Assembly (NCBI RefSeq): GCF_003946145.1
Contig: NZ_RHOC01000002.1
Location: forward strand, 1-64,000
Direction of reading: 5' to 3'
Length of the DNA: 64,000 bases
From: Levilactobacillus huananensis
GTDB taxonomy: Bacteria > Bacillota > Bacilli > Lactobacillales > Lactobacillaceae
Shown: positions 8,356 through 17,188 of the stretch, one piece after another
Layout of the letters: the number at the start of each line of letters is the position of its first letter
Position numbering within the stretch: position 1 is the stretch's first letter
The notes under the pieces: generated by a model
The model's database searches: none
The model's input: the letters and a program-made list of their open reading frames with translations, nothing else
What the model was told of the DNA's origin: nothing
Made by a program: the position numbers and the translations under genes

Positions 8356-8374
8356 GAGATCGTCACTCCTTAAG

Positions 8375-8403
8375 TTTATAAAATCCGTTAGTGTGTCTGT
8401 CAA
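8375..8403 (-). promoter_or_regulatory. Strong zwf promoter
   Basis: On the minus strand TTGACA and TATAAA are 17 bp apart, directly before the zwf ribosome site. A second -10 (TATAAT, 8501-8506) further upstream has no good -35. Confidence 0.75.
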
Positions 8404-8465
8404 AGAAAATCGGCGGTGCACGCGTTGCTCTCCCGGGTCAGTGCCGGTGCCGGGATCCGTGATTT

Positions 8466-8486
8466 GTCTAGACGGTATGTCTAGAC
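8466..8486. promoter_or_regulatory. Paired GTCTAGAC palindromes upstream of zwf
   Basis: Two perfect octamer palindromes (8466-8473 and 8479-8486) are spaced 13 bp start to start. GTnTAnAC is the core of HutC/FarR-type GntR operators. They lie just downstream of a TATAAT at 8501-8506, in a position suited to repression of that promoter. Confidence 0.45.
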
Positions 8487-8502
8487 CACTTCTGGCATTC
8501 AT

Positions 8503-8928
8503 TATACGCTAATTATTGGTGAAACGCGACTGTTTTTAAAGCAAGAAATCAAAATAAAGACAACCGGTTGCAACACAGTGTAATCAACGCTTACAACTAC
8601 TTTCATATTTTATGAAAACAAAATAAATTAGCCGAAGTAATCATGAAAACAGGTTTCGTTGACATTGGATAATGAAATCGCTGTCAGGCACAGCTTAGCA
8701 GATTCATTGGCGGAAGTAACGAAAAATGACTTGCTAAAAGTAGCCGCAAATTGGGGGTAACGTTGGATATTAAAAATTTTATATAAGGTTAATTTTAAGT
8801 GTTATTAAAAAACGATAAATTTGATGGTGGATCTGAACCGTTTCCAGGGATTTCTGGTATACTAGCAGTCGGTTAGAAAATACTGTTCTGGCGGGCTTCC
8901 GTCGGACAACTAAGGGGTTAGGAAAACA
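8503..8928. other. Intergenic region before the lysine-rich protein
   Basis: This 426-bp gap has no gene I can support. It holds the upstream zwf TATAAT at its left end. At its right end an extended -10 (TGGTATACT, ending 8863) without a clear -35 probably serves the gene at 8929. Confidence 0.5.
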
Positions 8929-9729
8929 ATGAAAAAATTTATGGTGGCTTTGACTGGGTTAGTAACATTAGCAACAGTAGGGGCTGTTGTTCCAGCTACG
9001 GCAGTTAACTCTGTTGTGACGGCACACGCCGCACATGTGGGACCTAGTCTGAGTGTCAACGCAATTTACAGTTCTTCCAAGAAGGTAACGGGGAAGGCCA
9101 CGAAGGGCTCTAAGATTACTATCAAGGCAACTAAGAATGCCAAGAAGAATCTAGGTAGCGCTACGGCTTCTAGCAAGACCGGTAAGTACACGGTTAAGTT
9201 AGCTAAGTCTTTGAAGAAGAACAGTAATGTCTACGTCTACGCAACGAAGTCTAAGACGTCCTTCTACCGAATCATCCGGGTTGAAGCCAAGAAGGCTGCT
9301 GCAACGACTAAGAAGACAACTGCTAAGAAGACAACGACTAAGAAGACGACTGCCAAGAAGACCACAACGGCTAAGAAGAGCGCCGCTAAGTTCACAGTTA
9401 AGACCCCAACGGGTACTTGGAAGTCCAATACAGCCAACAAGTATTCTCAAGTTTGGAAGTTTAGCCAAAAGACTGGTTTAAACCAATATCTTTACAAGAA
9501 TGGTAAGAAGGTTAAGACCTTGACGTCTTACGCAACTTACAGTGTTTCTGCTAAGACACCAACATTCTGGAAGGTTACTTATGCACCTAAGAACGCTAAG
9601 AGCAAGAAGACGGTTTACTTACGTTTCACATCTGCTAAGAAGTTCAAGATCGTTAACGCAAAGAACAAGGTTATCGCGACTAAGGCCGGCGTTGCGCCAG
9701 CTGCTAAGTGGACTTTTGCTAAGAAGTAA
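8929..9729 (+). CDS. Secreted lysine-rich cell-surface protein
   Basis: 266 residues with a clear Sec signal peptide (MKKFMVALTG start, cleavage probably after AHA near residue 35). A bacterial Ig-like segment (residues about 40-118, VTGKATKGSKITIKATKN) is followed by a threonine/lysine linker of KKTT-type repeats (about 120-150) and a second globular C-terminal region with many aromatic residues. About one residue in five is lysine, so the mature protein is very basic and probably clings to teichoic acids. There is no LPXTG, LysM or SLH motif. Function unknown; an attachment or envelope role is inference. The ribosome site (GGGGTTAGGA) is modest. Confidence 0.82.
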   Translation: MKKFMVALTGLVTLATVGAVVPATAVNSVVTAHAAHVGPSLSVNAIYSSSKKVTGKATKGSKITIKATKNAKKNLGSATASSKTGKYTVKLAKSLKKNSNVYVYATKSKTSFYRIIRVEAKKAAATTKKTTAKKTTTKKTTAKKTTTAKKSAAKFTVKTPTGTWKSNTANKYSQVWKFSQKTGLNQYLYKNGKKVKTLTSYATYSVSAKTPTFWKVTYAPKNAKSKKTVYLRFTSAKKFKIVNAKNKVIATKAGVAPAAKWTFAKK

Positions 9730-9762
9730 ACACCTCTTGTTCCTATAAAATAGATAATTAAA

Positions 9763-9799
9763 AGCCCCATTCGTCAGTGATGATGAATGGGGCTTTTTT
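9763..9799. terminator. Bidirectional terminator
   Basis: An AGCCCCATTC/GAATGGGGCT stem with A-run and T-run lies between convergent genes. Confidence 0.85.
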
Positions 9800-9808
9800 A
9801 TTAGATTG

Positions 9809-11710
9809 TTAATTTGTGACGAGTTGTTGAACAGCTTCAGGGGTCGGCTTGTTTAATCGAGGCCGGTAACCAATCAATCGCATGGCGTTGAAGATAACAA
9901 CGAGGATTGAGGCCTCGTGAACGAACATGCCACTGGCCATGTAGATGTAACCATAGACCAATCCGATTAATAGGAAGACCACTGTGGCAATAGCAATGAA
10001 GATGTTTTCCTTGGTGTTGGCTGAAGTCTTTTTGGCTAAGCCAATCGCATGGTTCAAGGTAGTGAAGCTGGATTGCATCAGCACAACGTCGGCTGTTTCG
10101 ATGGCAACGTCGGTCCCGCCACCCATGGCAATCCCGATGTTGGCAGTGGCTAGGGAGGGACTGTCATTAATACCATCACCAACGAAGGCGACGTTGCGAC
10201 CCATGTCTTGGAACTTCTTAACGAAGGTGACCTTGTCACTCGGCAAGAGGTCAGCATGGACTTCGTCAATTCCTAAGGATTCGGCGACGGCCTGAGCCGT
10301 GGCTTGGTTATCACCGGTTAACATGACCAGGTGCTTGATACCTTGATGCTTGAGGGCGGCTAATGCGGCCGGAACCTCTGGGCGAACCGTGTCAGCGACA
10401 CCGAGAATGGCAGCTAGTTGGCCCTGGTAGCCGACTAAGACCGTGGATTGGCCATCATCTTGTAGGGCATGGAGGTCAGTGAGTTGAGCGGCAGTCAGGT
10501 TGATTCCATTGTCCGTTAAGAGAGCTGCGTTCCCGACGTAGAGGGGGTTATCGTGCCACTGGCCAACCATTCCCCGCCCCTTGATGGTTTCAGTGGTCAT
10601 CTTGTCAGTGTTTGCCTCGACGTGAGCGGCTAAGTGCTGGCTAATAGCGGTGGCTAAGGGGTGATCAGAAGTCTGTTCGACCTGAGCGACGGCACCTAAG
10701 AGGTGATCGTCATCGGTGTAACGCTTGAGGCTAGTGACGTCCATCTTGCCAGTGGTCAGGGTTCCCGTCTTATCAAAGACAAGGGTATCGACCTTGGCTA
10801 GACTGTCAACGACATCGCCCCCCTTGATGAGGATCCCATTTTTCGCGCCATTACCAATACCGGCAACATTGGAGACGGGTGCACCGATAACCAAGGCACC
10901 AGGGCATCCGAGGACTAGAACTGTGATGGCGAGTCGCAGGTTTTGTGAGAAGATGAAGACCAGAATGGCAATCACCAGAACAGCTGGTGTGTAGTATTGG
11001 GCAAATTTATCAATAAATTTTTCGGCAGGAGACTTGGTATCTTGGGCTTCTTCGACCAGTTCAATAATCTTAGAGAAGGTCGTTTCGTCCCCAACCTGGG
11101 TGGCTTTAACCTGTAAAGTGCCACTTTCGACGATGGCTCCGGAGTAGACACTATCACCATGATGCTTGTTTAAGGGACGAGATTCACCGGTGATAGAGGA
11201 TTCGTTAACGTAGCCGGATCCATCGACGATGCTACCATCAACGGGAACTTGACCACCGGCCTTAACTAAAACGACGTTGCCTTCTTCAAGGTCATCGACA
11301 TCGACCTCATCCGTCGTTCCGTCGTCAGCGACTAAGAGTGCCGTGGTTGGGGCCATTTCGGTCAGCGACTGAATGGCCCCACGTGTCTTGGCCAACGTTT
11401 TTTGTTCAAGGTAGGATCCGAAGAGAAAGAGGAAGGTGACGATGGCGGATTCTTCAAATTCACCGATGGCGAAAGCCCCAATGACGGCGATGCCGACCAG
11501 AAGCTCAATGCTGAAGACTTTGGCACGTAAAGCACTGATGGCCCGGAGAACGATGGGAGCTGCGGCGATAAGGGAAGCAATGATCCACGCGGTATCCGTG
11601 ACATAAGGGACGTGAGTGAACCAGGTGTTTAGGAAACCGAGAATGATGAGCCCGGCCGACCAAAAGGTAATGGGGTTCGTGTGAGAGTAGATATAACGTT
11701 GAAATGCCAT
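9809..11710 (-). CDS. P1B-type heavy-metal ATPase with atypical CPG motif
   Basis: Metal-exporting P-type ATPase of 633 residues in the cytoplasmic membrane. It has TGES near residue 175, the phosphorylated Asp in DKTGT near 314, the P1B-specific HP motif (SDHPLA), and GDGINDSP. The membrane metal site reads GCPGALVIG near residue 273, so CPG replaces the usual CPC, CPH or SPC. The last helix carries HEASILVV, close to the HEGS pattern of P1B-4 (Co/Fe) pumps. It has no N-terminal HMA domain. The metal cannot be assigned; Fe(II), Co or Zn fit better than Cu(I). It shares a promoter architecture with the HMA-Dps operon at 17189-18006. Confidence 0.88.
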   Translation of the reverse strand: MAFQRYIYSHTNPITFWSAGLIILGFLNTWFTHVPYVTDTAWIIASLIAAAPIVLRAISALRAKVFSIELLVGIAVIGAFAIGEFEESAIVTFLFLFGSYLEQKTLAKTRGAIQSLTEMAPTTALLVADDGTTDEVDVDDLEEGNVVLVKAGGQVPVDGSIVDGSGYVNESSITGESRPLNKHHGDSVYSGAIVESGTLQVKATQVGDETTFSKIIELVEEAQDTKSPAEKFIDKFAQYYTPAVLVIAILVFIFSQNLRLAITVLVLGCPGALVIGAPVSNVAGIGNGAKNGILIKGGDVVDSLAKVDTLVFDKTGTLTTGKMDVTSLKRYTDDDHLLGAVAQVEQTSDHPLATAISQHLAAHVEANTDKMTTETIKGRGMVGQWHDNPLYVGNAALLTDNGINLTAAQLTDLHALQDDGQSTVLVGYQGQLAAILGVADTVRPEVPAALAALKHQGIKHLVMLTGDNQATAQAVAESLGIDEVHADLLPSDKVTFVKKFQDMGRNVAFVGDGINDSPSLATANIGIAMGGGTDVAIETADVVLMQSSFTTLNHAIGLAKKTSANTKENIFIAIATVVFLLIGLVYGYIYMASGMFVHEASILVVIFNAMRLIGYRPRLNKPTPEAVQQLVTN

Positions 11711-12106
11711 AAGTGAGCGATCCTTTCTTTGACTAAATTGGTTAAATTGTTTCGTCCTTGTTTATGTTTCTATTATGCCTGCGACTGGGGATGATTAACT
11801 TGATGTGAATCAAGTTGGCGAATTTAATTTAAAGATCCTTTTGTTTGGATCGCCTCCGACTATGGCGATAACGATCGATGAGATAAGTAGCGTGTTTTTC
11901 CTCTCAAAGAACGAAGGTCTCATTGGGGTTAAGGGCAGACTTTTTCCAGGTGAAATTGTCAAACGGCATAGTAGCCCCATCTAGAAAATACAGGTAAGGG
12001 GTCGTCTGGGGATATGAAGTATGGAATGAAGCGTTAAACATAGTCGATGTTAGGGTAAATTAGTCCGCAATCTTAGCCTTCGACGGTCAAACCAACTTAT
12101 GGACGC
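11711..12106. other. Intergenic region upstream of the metal ATPase
   Basis: About 400 bp without a supportable gene. It holds the ATPase promoter and FNR-like site at its left end and a GATCC/GGATC dyad at about 11835-11852. I recognise nothing else. Confidence 0.5.
11772..11815 (-). promoter_or_regulatory. FNR/CRP-type operator and promoter of the metal ATPase
   Basis: The palindrome ACTTGATGTGAATCAAGT (11798-11815) contains the exact FNR-box pattern TTGAT-N4-ATCAA. Exactly 20 nt separate it from a minus-strand -10 CATAAT (11772-11777). The dyad is then centred about 41.5 bp before the expected start, the class II activator position. No good -35 is present, which fits activator dependence. 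Confidence 0.7.
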
Positions 12107-12145
12107 AAAAACCCGCCACAAACCAAAGGTAGGTTTGTGGCGGGT
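12107..12145 (-). terminator. Alpha-glucosidase operon terminator
   Basis: A 14-bp ACCCGCCACAAACC/GGTTTGTGGCGGGT stem is followed by TTTT on the minus strand. Confidence 0.85.
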
Positions 12146-12157
12146 AATGAGGTTAGC

Positions 12158-14467
12158 TTATTTGAGGATGTAGCCATCGCTAGCTGTGTCGTAATGTAAG
12201 GTGACAGAGCTGTCAGGTAAGTCGATGGTAATCGTCTGATAGGCTGGTGCGAAGCCGTGGTGTAACAAGTTAACCGCAACTTCACCATCCTTGACGGTCA
12301 CTTCATAACGGTTAAATTCTCCGTTTTGGTAATTGAAGTCTAAGCCATCGTCTTGGTAGTGTTCATAAGTGCCTTCGTTACCGAAGAGCTTGAACGTCAT
12401 GGCTGTATCAGGTTCTTCACTGATATGGTCGACGCTAGGCCCCCATGGTAAGAGGGTGTTAGCCTTGATAAACAGAGGTAACTTGTCGAGTGGGGCATCC
12501 ACGACGATGTCTTGTTGACCGTCGTATTCGCGGTTGTTCCAGAAGTCAATCCACTTGCCGGCTGGCAGGTAGACTAACCGTTTGATCTTGGACTTTTCAA
12601 CAACAGGGGCCACGAGAATGTCGTCACCGACCATGAATTCATCGTTTAAATCGCGAGTCCGTGGGTCGTCATCGTAGTTCAAGACCAGTGGCCGCATGAT
12701 TGGCAGACCATTCTGACTCTCCTGAGCGAACAAGTCGTACAGGTATGGAATGAAGTGGTAACGTAACTTCAAGTACTTGCGGTAAATCGACAAGGTTGGT
12801 TCACCGAAGCTCCAAGGTTCTTGATGCCGAGTACCCATGGCCGCGTGGTTCCGCAACAGGGGACTGAAGATGGCAGCTTCGATCCACCGCGTCAACAGTT
12901 CGGCGTTGGTATCGGAAGCAAAGCCTCCGATATCGGTGCCGACGAAGCTGAAACCACTCATTCCTAAGTTACAGATTTGAGGAATCATCATTTGGATATG
13001 TGGCCAGATGCTGCGGTTATCACCTGTCCAAACGGTGGCATACTTTTGAGTCCCAGCATAGGCTGCCCGCGTGATAACGTATGGGCGACGGCCTTGTTGT
13101 TCCTTCAAGCCAGTGTAGGTTGCCTTGGCCATGTTGTGACCATAGACATTGTGCATCTTCTTATGAGTTGATGGCGTTTCTTGGTCACTGAAGACGGTAT
13201 CATCGGGGATGTCACCTTCAAAGGTCGCAGGCTCGTTCATATCGATCCAGACACCACCAACGCCGTTATCAGTCAGAAACTTATTGTTGTTAGCCCACCA
13301 TTTGCGAACTTCGGGACGACCAAAGTCAGGGAAGGCGGAGTCCCCAGGCCAAACTTTATTGATATAAACCTTGTTGTCTGGTGTCTTAACAAAGTAGTCT
13401 TGCTTAATTCCTTCGGCATAGGTCTTATAGTCAGGATCCTTCTTAACACCGGGATCGATGATTGGAATAACCTTGATACCGCGGTTCTTTAATTTAGCAA
13501 CGAAGGCCTTAGGGTCACCTTCGAATTTGTTCTTGTCCCAGGTGAAGACCCGATAGCCGTCCATGTAGTCAACGTCGAAGTGAATGGCATCGCATGGTAA
13601 GTCGTACTTCTTTAAACCATCAGCAATATCTTGAACTTGCTTCTGGCTGGCACTGTAGCCCCAACGTGATTGCTGGTAACCCAGCGTCCACTTTTGTGGT
13701 AAAGGCACGCGACCGGTCAAGTAGGTATAGTTGGTGACGACATCCTTCAAACTAGATCCACCTAAGATGTAATAGTCCAGGTTACCTTCGACGGCTGAAT
13801 AGAAGTAGTAGTGAGGACTTTCCTTACCCATATCGAAGTGAGCCTTATAGGTGTTGTCAAAGAACAGGCCAAATGGGTGACCATTCTTCAAACCCAACAT
13901 AACGGGAATGGACTTGTACAGGTTCTTAAAGTGTTCCAATTGTGGTTGTGGATTGTCGGTGTTCCAGTTGTCGTATTCGAAGCCACGTTTGTCCAGGTAC
14001 CCGGTCTTATCACCGAGTCCATAGAGATGTTCGTCAGGAGCCAAAGACTTAATCAATTCGAAGAAGCCAGTGTCAGAACTGACGGTGGACTTGGAAACGG
14101 AGTGGCCCTCGGCCTTAACCAGGCGTTCATGAACCTTGTCGATTCCCTTGTCGAGCAATTGACGCTTACCACGATAGTCTGTAACTAAGGCATTACCGTC
14201 CTGGTCATAGGCATCGACATGACGGTCAGCATCTAACTTGATGGTGAGGGCCGCTGTCTTTAATTCGTAATGGTCACCAGCATCTGTGACGGTATAAGCC
14301 GCCTTGGTTTCCTTATTGCCTTCAATGGCATAGGATTGTCCCTTATCTCCGCGGTCTTCGAAGATCCGGACGATAGCGTCGGTGAGCACCGTTACTTGTA
14401 AGGGGTGTTCTGGATAGTCAAAGGTCACGGTTTGATTAGCTTGTTTATATTGTGGTAATTCAGACAT
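12158..14467 (-). CDS. GH31 alpha-glucosidase
   Basis: 769-residue cytosolic glycoside hydrolase of family 31. The nucleophile Asp lies in WIDMNEP near residue 408 and the acid/base Asp in WTGDN near 482. WIDMNEP is the alpha-glucosidase form; alpha-xylosidases such as YicI have a different sequence here. The N-terminal beta-sandwich domain (about 1-230) and the C-terminal beta domains are present, so it looks full length with no signal peptide. It follows the sugar permease by 34 bp in one operon and probably hydrolyses the imported alpha-glucosides (maltose or isomaltose type). The operon is likely repressed by the divergent LacI protein. Confidence 0.9.
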   Translation of the reverse strand: MSELPQYKQANQTVTFDYPEHPLQVTVLTDAIVRIFEDRGDKGQSYAIEGNKETKAAYTVTDAGDHYELKTAALTIKLDADRHVDAYDQDGNALVTDYRGKRQLLDKGIDKVHERLVKAEGHSVSKSTVSSDTGFFELIKSLAPDEHLYGLGDKTGYLDKRGFEYDNWNTDNPQPQLEHFKNLYKSIPVMLGLKNGHPFGLFFDNTYKAHFDMGKESPHYYFYSAVEGNLDYYILGGSSLKDVVTNYTYLTGRVPLPQKWTLGYQQSRWGYSASQKQVQDIADGLKKYDLPCDAIHFDVDYMDGYRVFTWDKNKFEGDPKAFVAKLKNRGIKVIPIIDPGVKKDPDYKTYAEGIKQDYFVKTPDNKVYINKVWPGDSAFPDFGRPEVRKWWANNNKFLTDNGVGGVWIDMNEPATFEGDIPDDTVFSDQETPSTHKKMHNVYGHNMAKATYTGLKEQQGRRPYVITRAAYAGTQKYATVWTGDNRSIWPHIQMMIPQICNLGMSGFSFVGTDIGGFASDTNAELLTRWIEAAIFSPLLRNHAAMGTRHQEPWSFGEPTLSIYRKYLKLRYHFIPYLYDLFAQESQNGLPIMRPLVLNYDDDPRTRDLNDEFMVGDDILVAPVVEKSKIKRLVYLPAGKWIDFWNNREYDGQQDIVVDAPLDKLPLFIKANTLLPWGPSVDHISEEPDTAMTFKLFGNEGTYEHYQDDGLDFNYQNGEFNRYEVTVKDGEVAVNLLHHGFAPAYQTITIDLPDSSVTLHYDTASDGYILK

Positions 14468-14501
14468 AAAGATTCGCTCTTCTTCCTTTAAAAATCCGTG
14501 A

Positions 14502-15932
14502 TTAAGCAGCGTCGTCAGATAAGTCCTTTTGTGGCTTGTCTTGCTTGATAACGCTGATCGTCAATACGGCAATTAACATCGAGATCCCAGCGACTAACAT
14601 CATGCCAGGCATGGACTTGCCGACCAACTTGAAGACGAAGAAACTAGCAACTGATGCAATGATTTGTGGTAAACAAATGGTTCCGTTAAAGATCCCGATG
14701 TAAGACCCTTCATTAGATCCATCCAATGATGAGGTGAAAATGTTGAATGGTTCAACGTGAACCGTGAAGAAACCAATTCCGATTAAGATGAATGGTAGGA
14801 TTAATAAGTACTGGTTGTGAATGAAGAAGACCCAGATTAAGCCAACGGCAAAGCTTCCAATACCGAAACGGTACCAGAACTTACGCTTGAATGGGTTGGT
14901 GTGAGATAAGACCAAGAACCCATATAAAACGGCAGCCATAGATTGGACGAAGGTTAAAATCCCGTACCAGTTCCCAGCAGCTTGGTAGCCGGCAGAAGTG
15001 GCGTTGGTCGTGTTCCAAACGTTTTGAGCGATAGCACCAGTGGTGTAAGTCCACATGTATTGAATCCCAATCCAGGCGAACATCTGCACAATTGCAACTT
15101 CCCAAAGGGCCTTTGGAGCGTCCTTGATTAATTGCCAGAGTGGCTTCGTGTTCTTGTGTGATTCTGGATCGATGTGGTGATACATCGCAAATGTTTCAGG
15201 ATCGTATTCCTTAACGGTGTGGATTGTGTAGGCAGAAATGCCTAACAGAATAGCGGCACCAATATAGAAGGCTAAACGGACGGATAATGGGACGACCCCC
15301 TTCTTAGCAACGTTGGCAACCCCAAGGAAGGTTAAGACGAATGGGAGTAAGGTGGCAAGCACCCCACCAAGGTTACTGAAGGCTTGTTGCCAAGACCAGG
15401 CTTTATCTTTTTGGCTTTCGTTGACCATGTCCCCAATAATCATCCGGAATGGTTGCATACAGATGTTACTGGACAGATCCATGAAGGCAATGGCGATAGC
15501 CCCGAAGAGCAAGGCAGCCATGGACCCGTAACCGAAGCCAAATGACCCGGCGTTAGGCAGGAGAATCATAACCAGTGCGGCAATTGGCGCACTGAACAAT
15601 AGGTAAGGCATCCGCCGACCAAAACGGTTCCAGGTCCGGTCGGAATACTTCCCAACAAGTGGTTGAACGATTAATCCAGCCAATGGTGGCAAGATGAAGA
15701 AGAAGCCTAAGCTATTCGGGTCGGCACCAATGGTTTGGAAAATCCGACTCATTTGAGACGATTGTAGTGAGAAGGCCATGTTGACACCACAGAAACCAAA
15801 TGTGATGGCAAAGAGGGTCTTCCACGGTAAATTTGGTAGTGAGTTAGAAAGTGAAGCGGTCTGTTTGCCGGTATCGGCCGTGACTTTGTGATCTCCTACT
15901 GGGTTAGCTGCAGGTACTGTTTGCTGTTTCAT
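14502..15932 (-). CDS. MFS sugar (alpha-glucoside) permease
   Basis: 476-residue, 12-helix MFS transporter. The segments PPLAGLIVQPLVGKYSDRTW and RFGRRMPYLL are typical of the sucrose/maltose permease group (SLC45/SUT-like). The start at ATG 15932 is preferred: an upstream in-frame ATG (15944) abuts the AAGGGG ribosome site. It is the first gene of the operon with the GH31 enzyme, so maltose, isomaltose or a related alpha-glucoside is the likely cargo (inference). Two GTAAACGTTTAC operators lie upstream. Confidence 0.87.
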   Translation of the reverse strand: MKQQTVPAANPVGDHKVTADTGKQTASLSNSLPNLPWKTLFAITFGFCGVNMAFSLQSSQMSRIFQTIGADPNSLGFFFILPPLAGLIVQPLVGKYSDRTWNRFGRRMPYLLFSAPIAALVMILLPNAGSFGFGYGSMAALLFGAIAIAFMDLSSNICMQPFRMIIGDMVNESQKDKAWSWQQAFSNLGGVLATLLPFVLTFLGVANVAKKGVVPLSVRLAFYIGAAILLGISAYTIHTVKEYDPETFAMYHHIDPESHKNTKPLWQLIKDAPKALWEVAIVQMFAWIGIQYMWTYTTGAIAQNVWNTTNATSAGYQAAGNWYGILTFVQSMAAVLYGFLVLSHTNPFKRKFWYRFGIGSFAVGLIWVFFIHNQYLLILPFILIGIGFFTVHVEPFNIFTSSLDGSNEGSYIGIFNGTICLPQIIASVASFFVFKLVGKSMPGMMLVAGISMLIAVLTISVIKQDKPQKDLSDDAA

Positions 15933-16001
15933 AAATAATTGCATCCCCTTGGTATGTATAATTTCAGAAATCCTTTTGACAGGATCATCGTAGCACTTTA
16001 C

Positions 16002-16045
16002 GTAAACGTTTACAACACCCTATTGACGCCGAGGTAAACGTTTAC
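16002..16045. promoter_or_regulatory. Two LacI-type operators, GTAAACGTTTAC
   Basis: Two identical perfect 12-bp palindromes lie at 16002-16013 and 16034-16045, 32 bp apart centre to centre (about three helical turns, same face). They fill the divergent region between the permease and the LacI gene. They also resemble cre sites, so CcpA may bind them. Confidence 0.8.
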
Positions 16046-16114
16046 GCTATAAGCTGTTAAAATTAACAATTTTAGACTATAATGGACATATCTTAAACGA
16101 AAGAGGGGGTTGTG

Positions 16115-17092
16115 ATGAAGCCAACAATTAAAGATATTGCGGCCAGATCTGGGGTCTCAATTGCGACAGTTTCACGAGTGCTGAGCCAGAAAACCGGGAC
16201 TTATAGTGAGAAGACCCAGGCTAAAATTCTGCGAATTGCCAAAGAGCTCGGGTATCGAAAAAACACAGCGGCAGTCGAGTTAGTGAAGAAACGATCAGCG
16301 GTGATTGCCGTGATTTTGAATGCAACCCCCACAAACTTTTCGACGGAAGTTATCGATGGTATTCAAAAACGCGCTGGCGAGTTGGGCCAGGGGGTCATCA
16401 TTTTGTATGCGGGAAATCGTGATGACCAGATGCTTCACCAGGCGATTGTGACGGCGTTGGAACGGTCCGTTTCCGGGATTCTCCTGACTGCCATCGAACC
16501 GGATGATGCGGATCTCACCTTATTAAAGAATTCCGGGATCCCGTTTTGTTTCGTCTCCCTTTACTTAAATCAACCAAAGATTTTGTCGGTCAGTTCAAAT
16601 AATGAGAGTATCACGTCACAAGCCGTGGATTACCTGGTTGAACAGGGACACACGGCAATCGCTTTAGCTGGGATCGATGGCTACCATACCGGGACGCAAC
16701 GGATTGCCGGGTATGAAGCCGGGATGAAGGCCCATGGCCTCACAACCTCTTGTATCAAGTACGGGGATTATAGTTATGAGTCCGGCCGCAAACTTCTACA
16801 GGAATTTCTCCCACTCAAGGTCACGGCAATTATCACGGCTAGTGACATGATTGCGGCGGGTATTCTGAACGCCGCCCAAGAGGTGGGCATTCGCGTTCCT
16901 GAAGACTTGTCTTTGGTGAGCATCGACGGAACCATCATTTGTAATATCACAACGCCGGGGTTGACCAGTGTGACGCAGGACTTCTATCGTATTGGGAGTC
17001 GGAGCGTTGATCAGGTCATGGGACACGATGTGGAAACGTTTGTCCCAGTCAGGATCGATAAACGTGGTAGTGTTAAACATCTGAAAAAATAA
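16115..17092 (+). CDS. LacI-family transcriptional regulator
   Basis: 325 residues. The N-terminal helix-turn-helix (TIKDIAARSGVSIATVSRVL) and hinge are followed by a periplasmic-binding-protein-like sensor domain (about 60-325). ATG 16115 is preferred over the GTG three bases earlier because GAGGGGG is well placed for it. It is divergent from the permease/alpha-glucosidase operon and separated by two GTAAACGTTTAC operators, so it is most probably their sugar-responsive repressor and an autoregulator. Confidence 0.92.
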   Translation: MKPTIKDIAARSGVSIATVSRVLSQKTGTYSEKTQAKILRIAKELGYRKNTAAVELVKKRSAVIAVILNATPTNFSTEVIDGIQKRAGELGQGVIILYAGNRDDQMLHQAIVTALERSVSGILLTAIEPDDADLTLLKNSGIPFCFVSLYLNQPKILSVSSNNESITSQAVDYLVEQGHTAIALAGIDGYHTGTQRIAGYEAGMKAHGLTTSCIKYGDYSYESGRKLLQEFLPLKVTAIITASDMIAAGILNAAQEVGIRVPEDLSLVSIDGTIICNITTPGLTSVTQDFYRIGSRSVDQVMGHDVETFVPVRIDKRGSVKHLKK

Positions 17093-17097
17093 ATGAA

Positions 17098-17125
17098 AGG
17101 CTCGCAATCATGGCGAGCCTTTTTC
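17098..17125 (+). terminator. LacI gene terminator
   Basis: An AGGCTCGC/GCGAGCCT stem with loop AATCATG is followed by TTTTT. Confidence 0.8.
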
Positions 17126-17128
17126 GTA

Positions 17129-17176
17129 TAAAAAACAGGATCGCCCGCACCTCGCAGTGTGTGAGCGATCCTGTTT
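17129..17176 (-). terminator. dps operon terminator
   Basis: On the minus strand an ACAGGATCGC/GCGATCCTGT stem is followed by TTTTT, directly behind dps. Confidence 0.8.
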
Positions 17177-17188
17177 AAAATTTACAGA

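Noticed and set aside
11798-11815. MerR-type operator for the metal ATPase
   Set aside because: MerR dyads lie inside the -35/-10 spacer. This one is centred near -41.5, outside it, which fits CRP/FNR-type activators.
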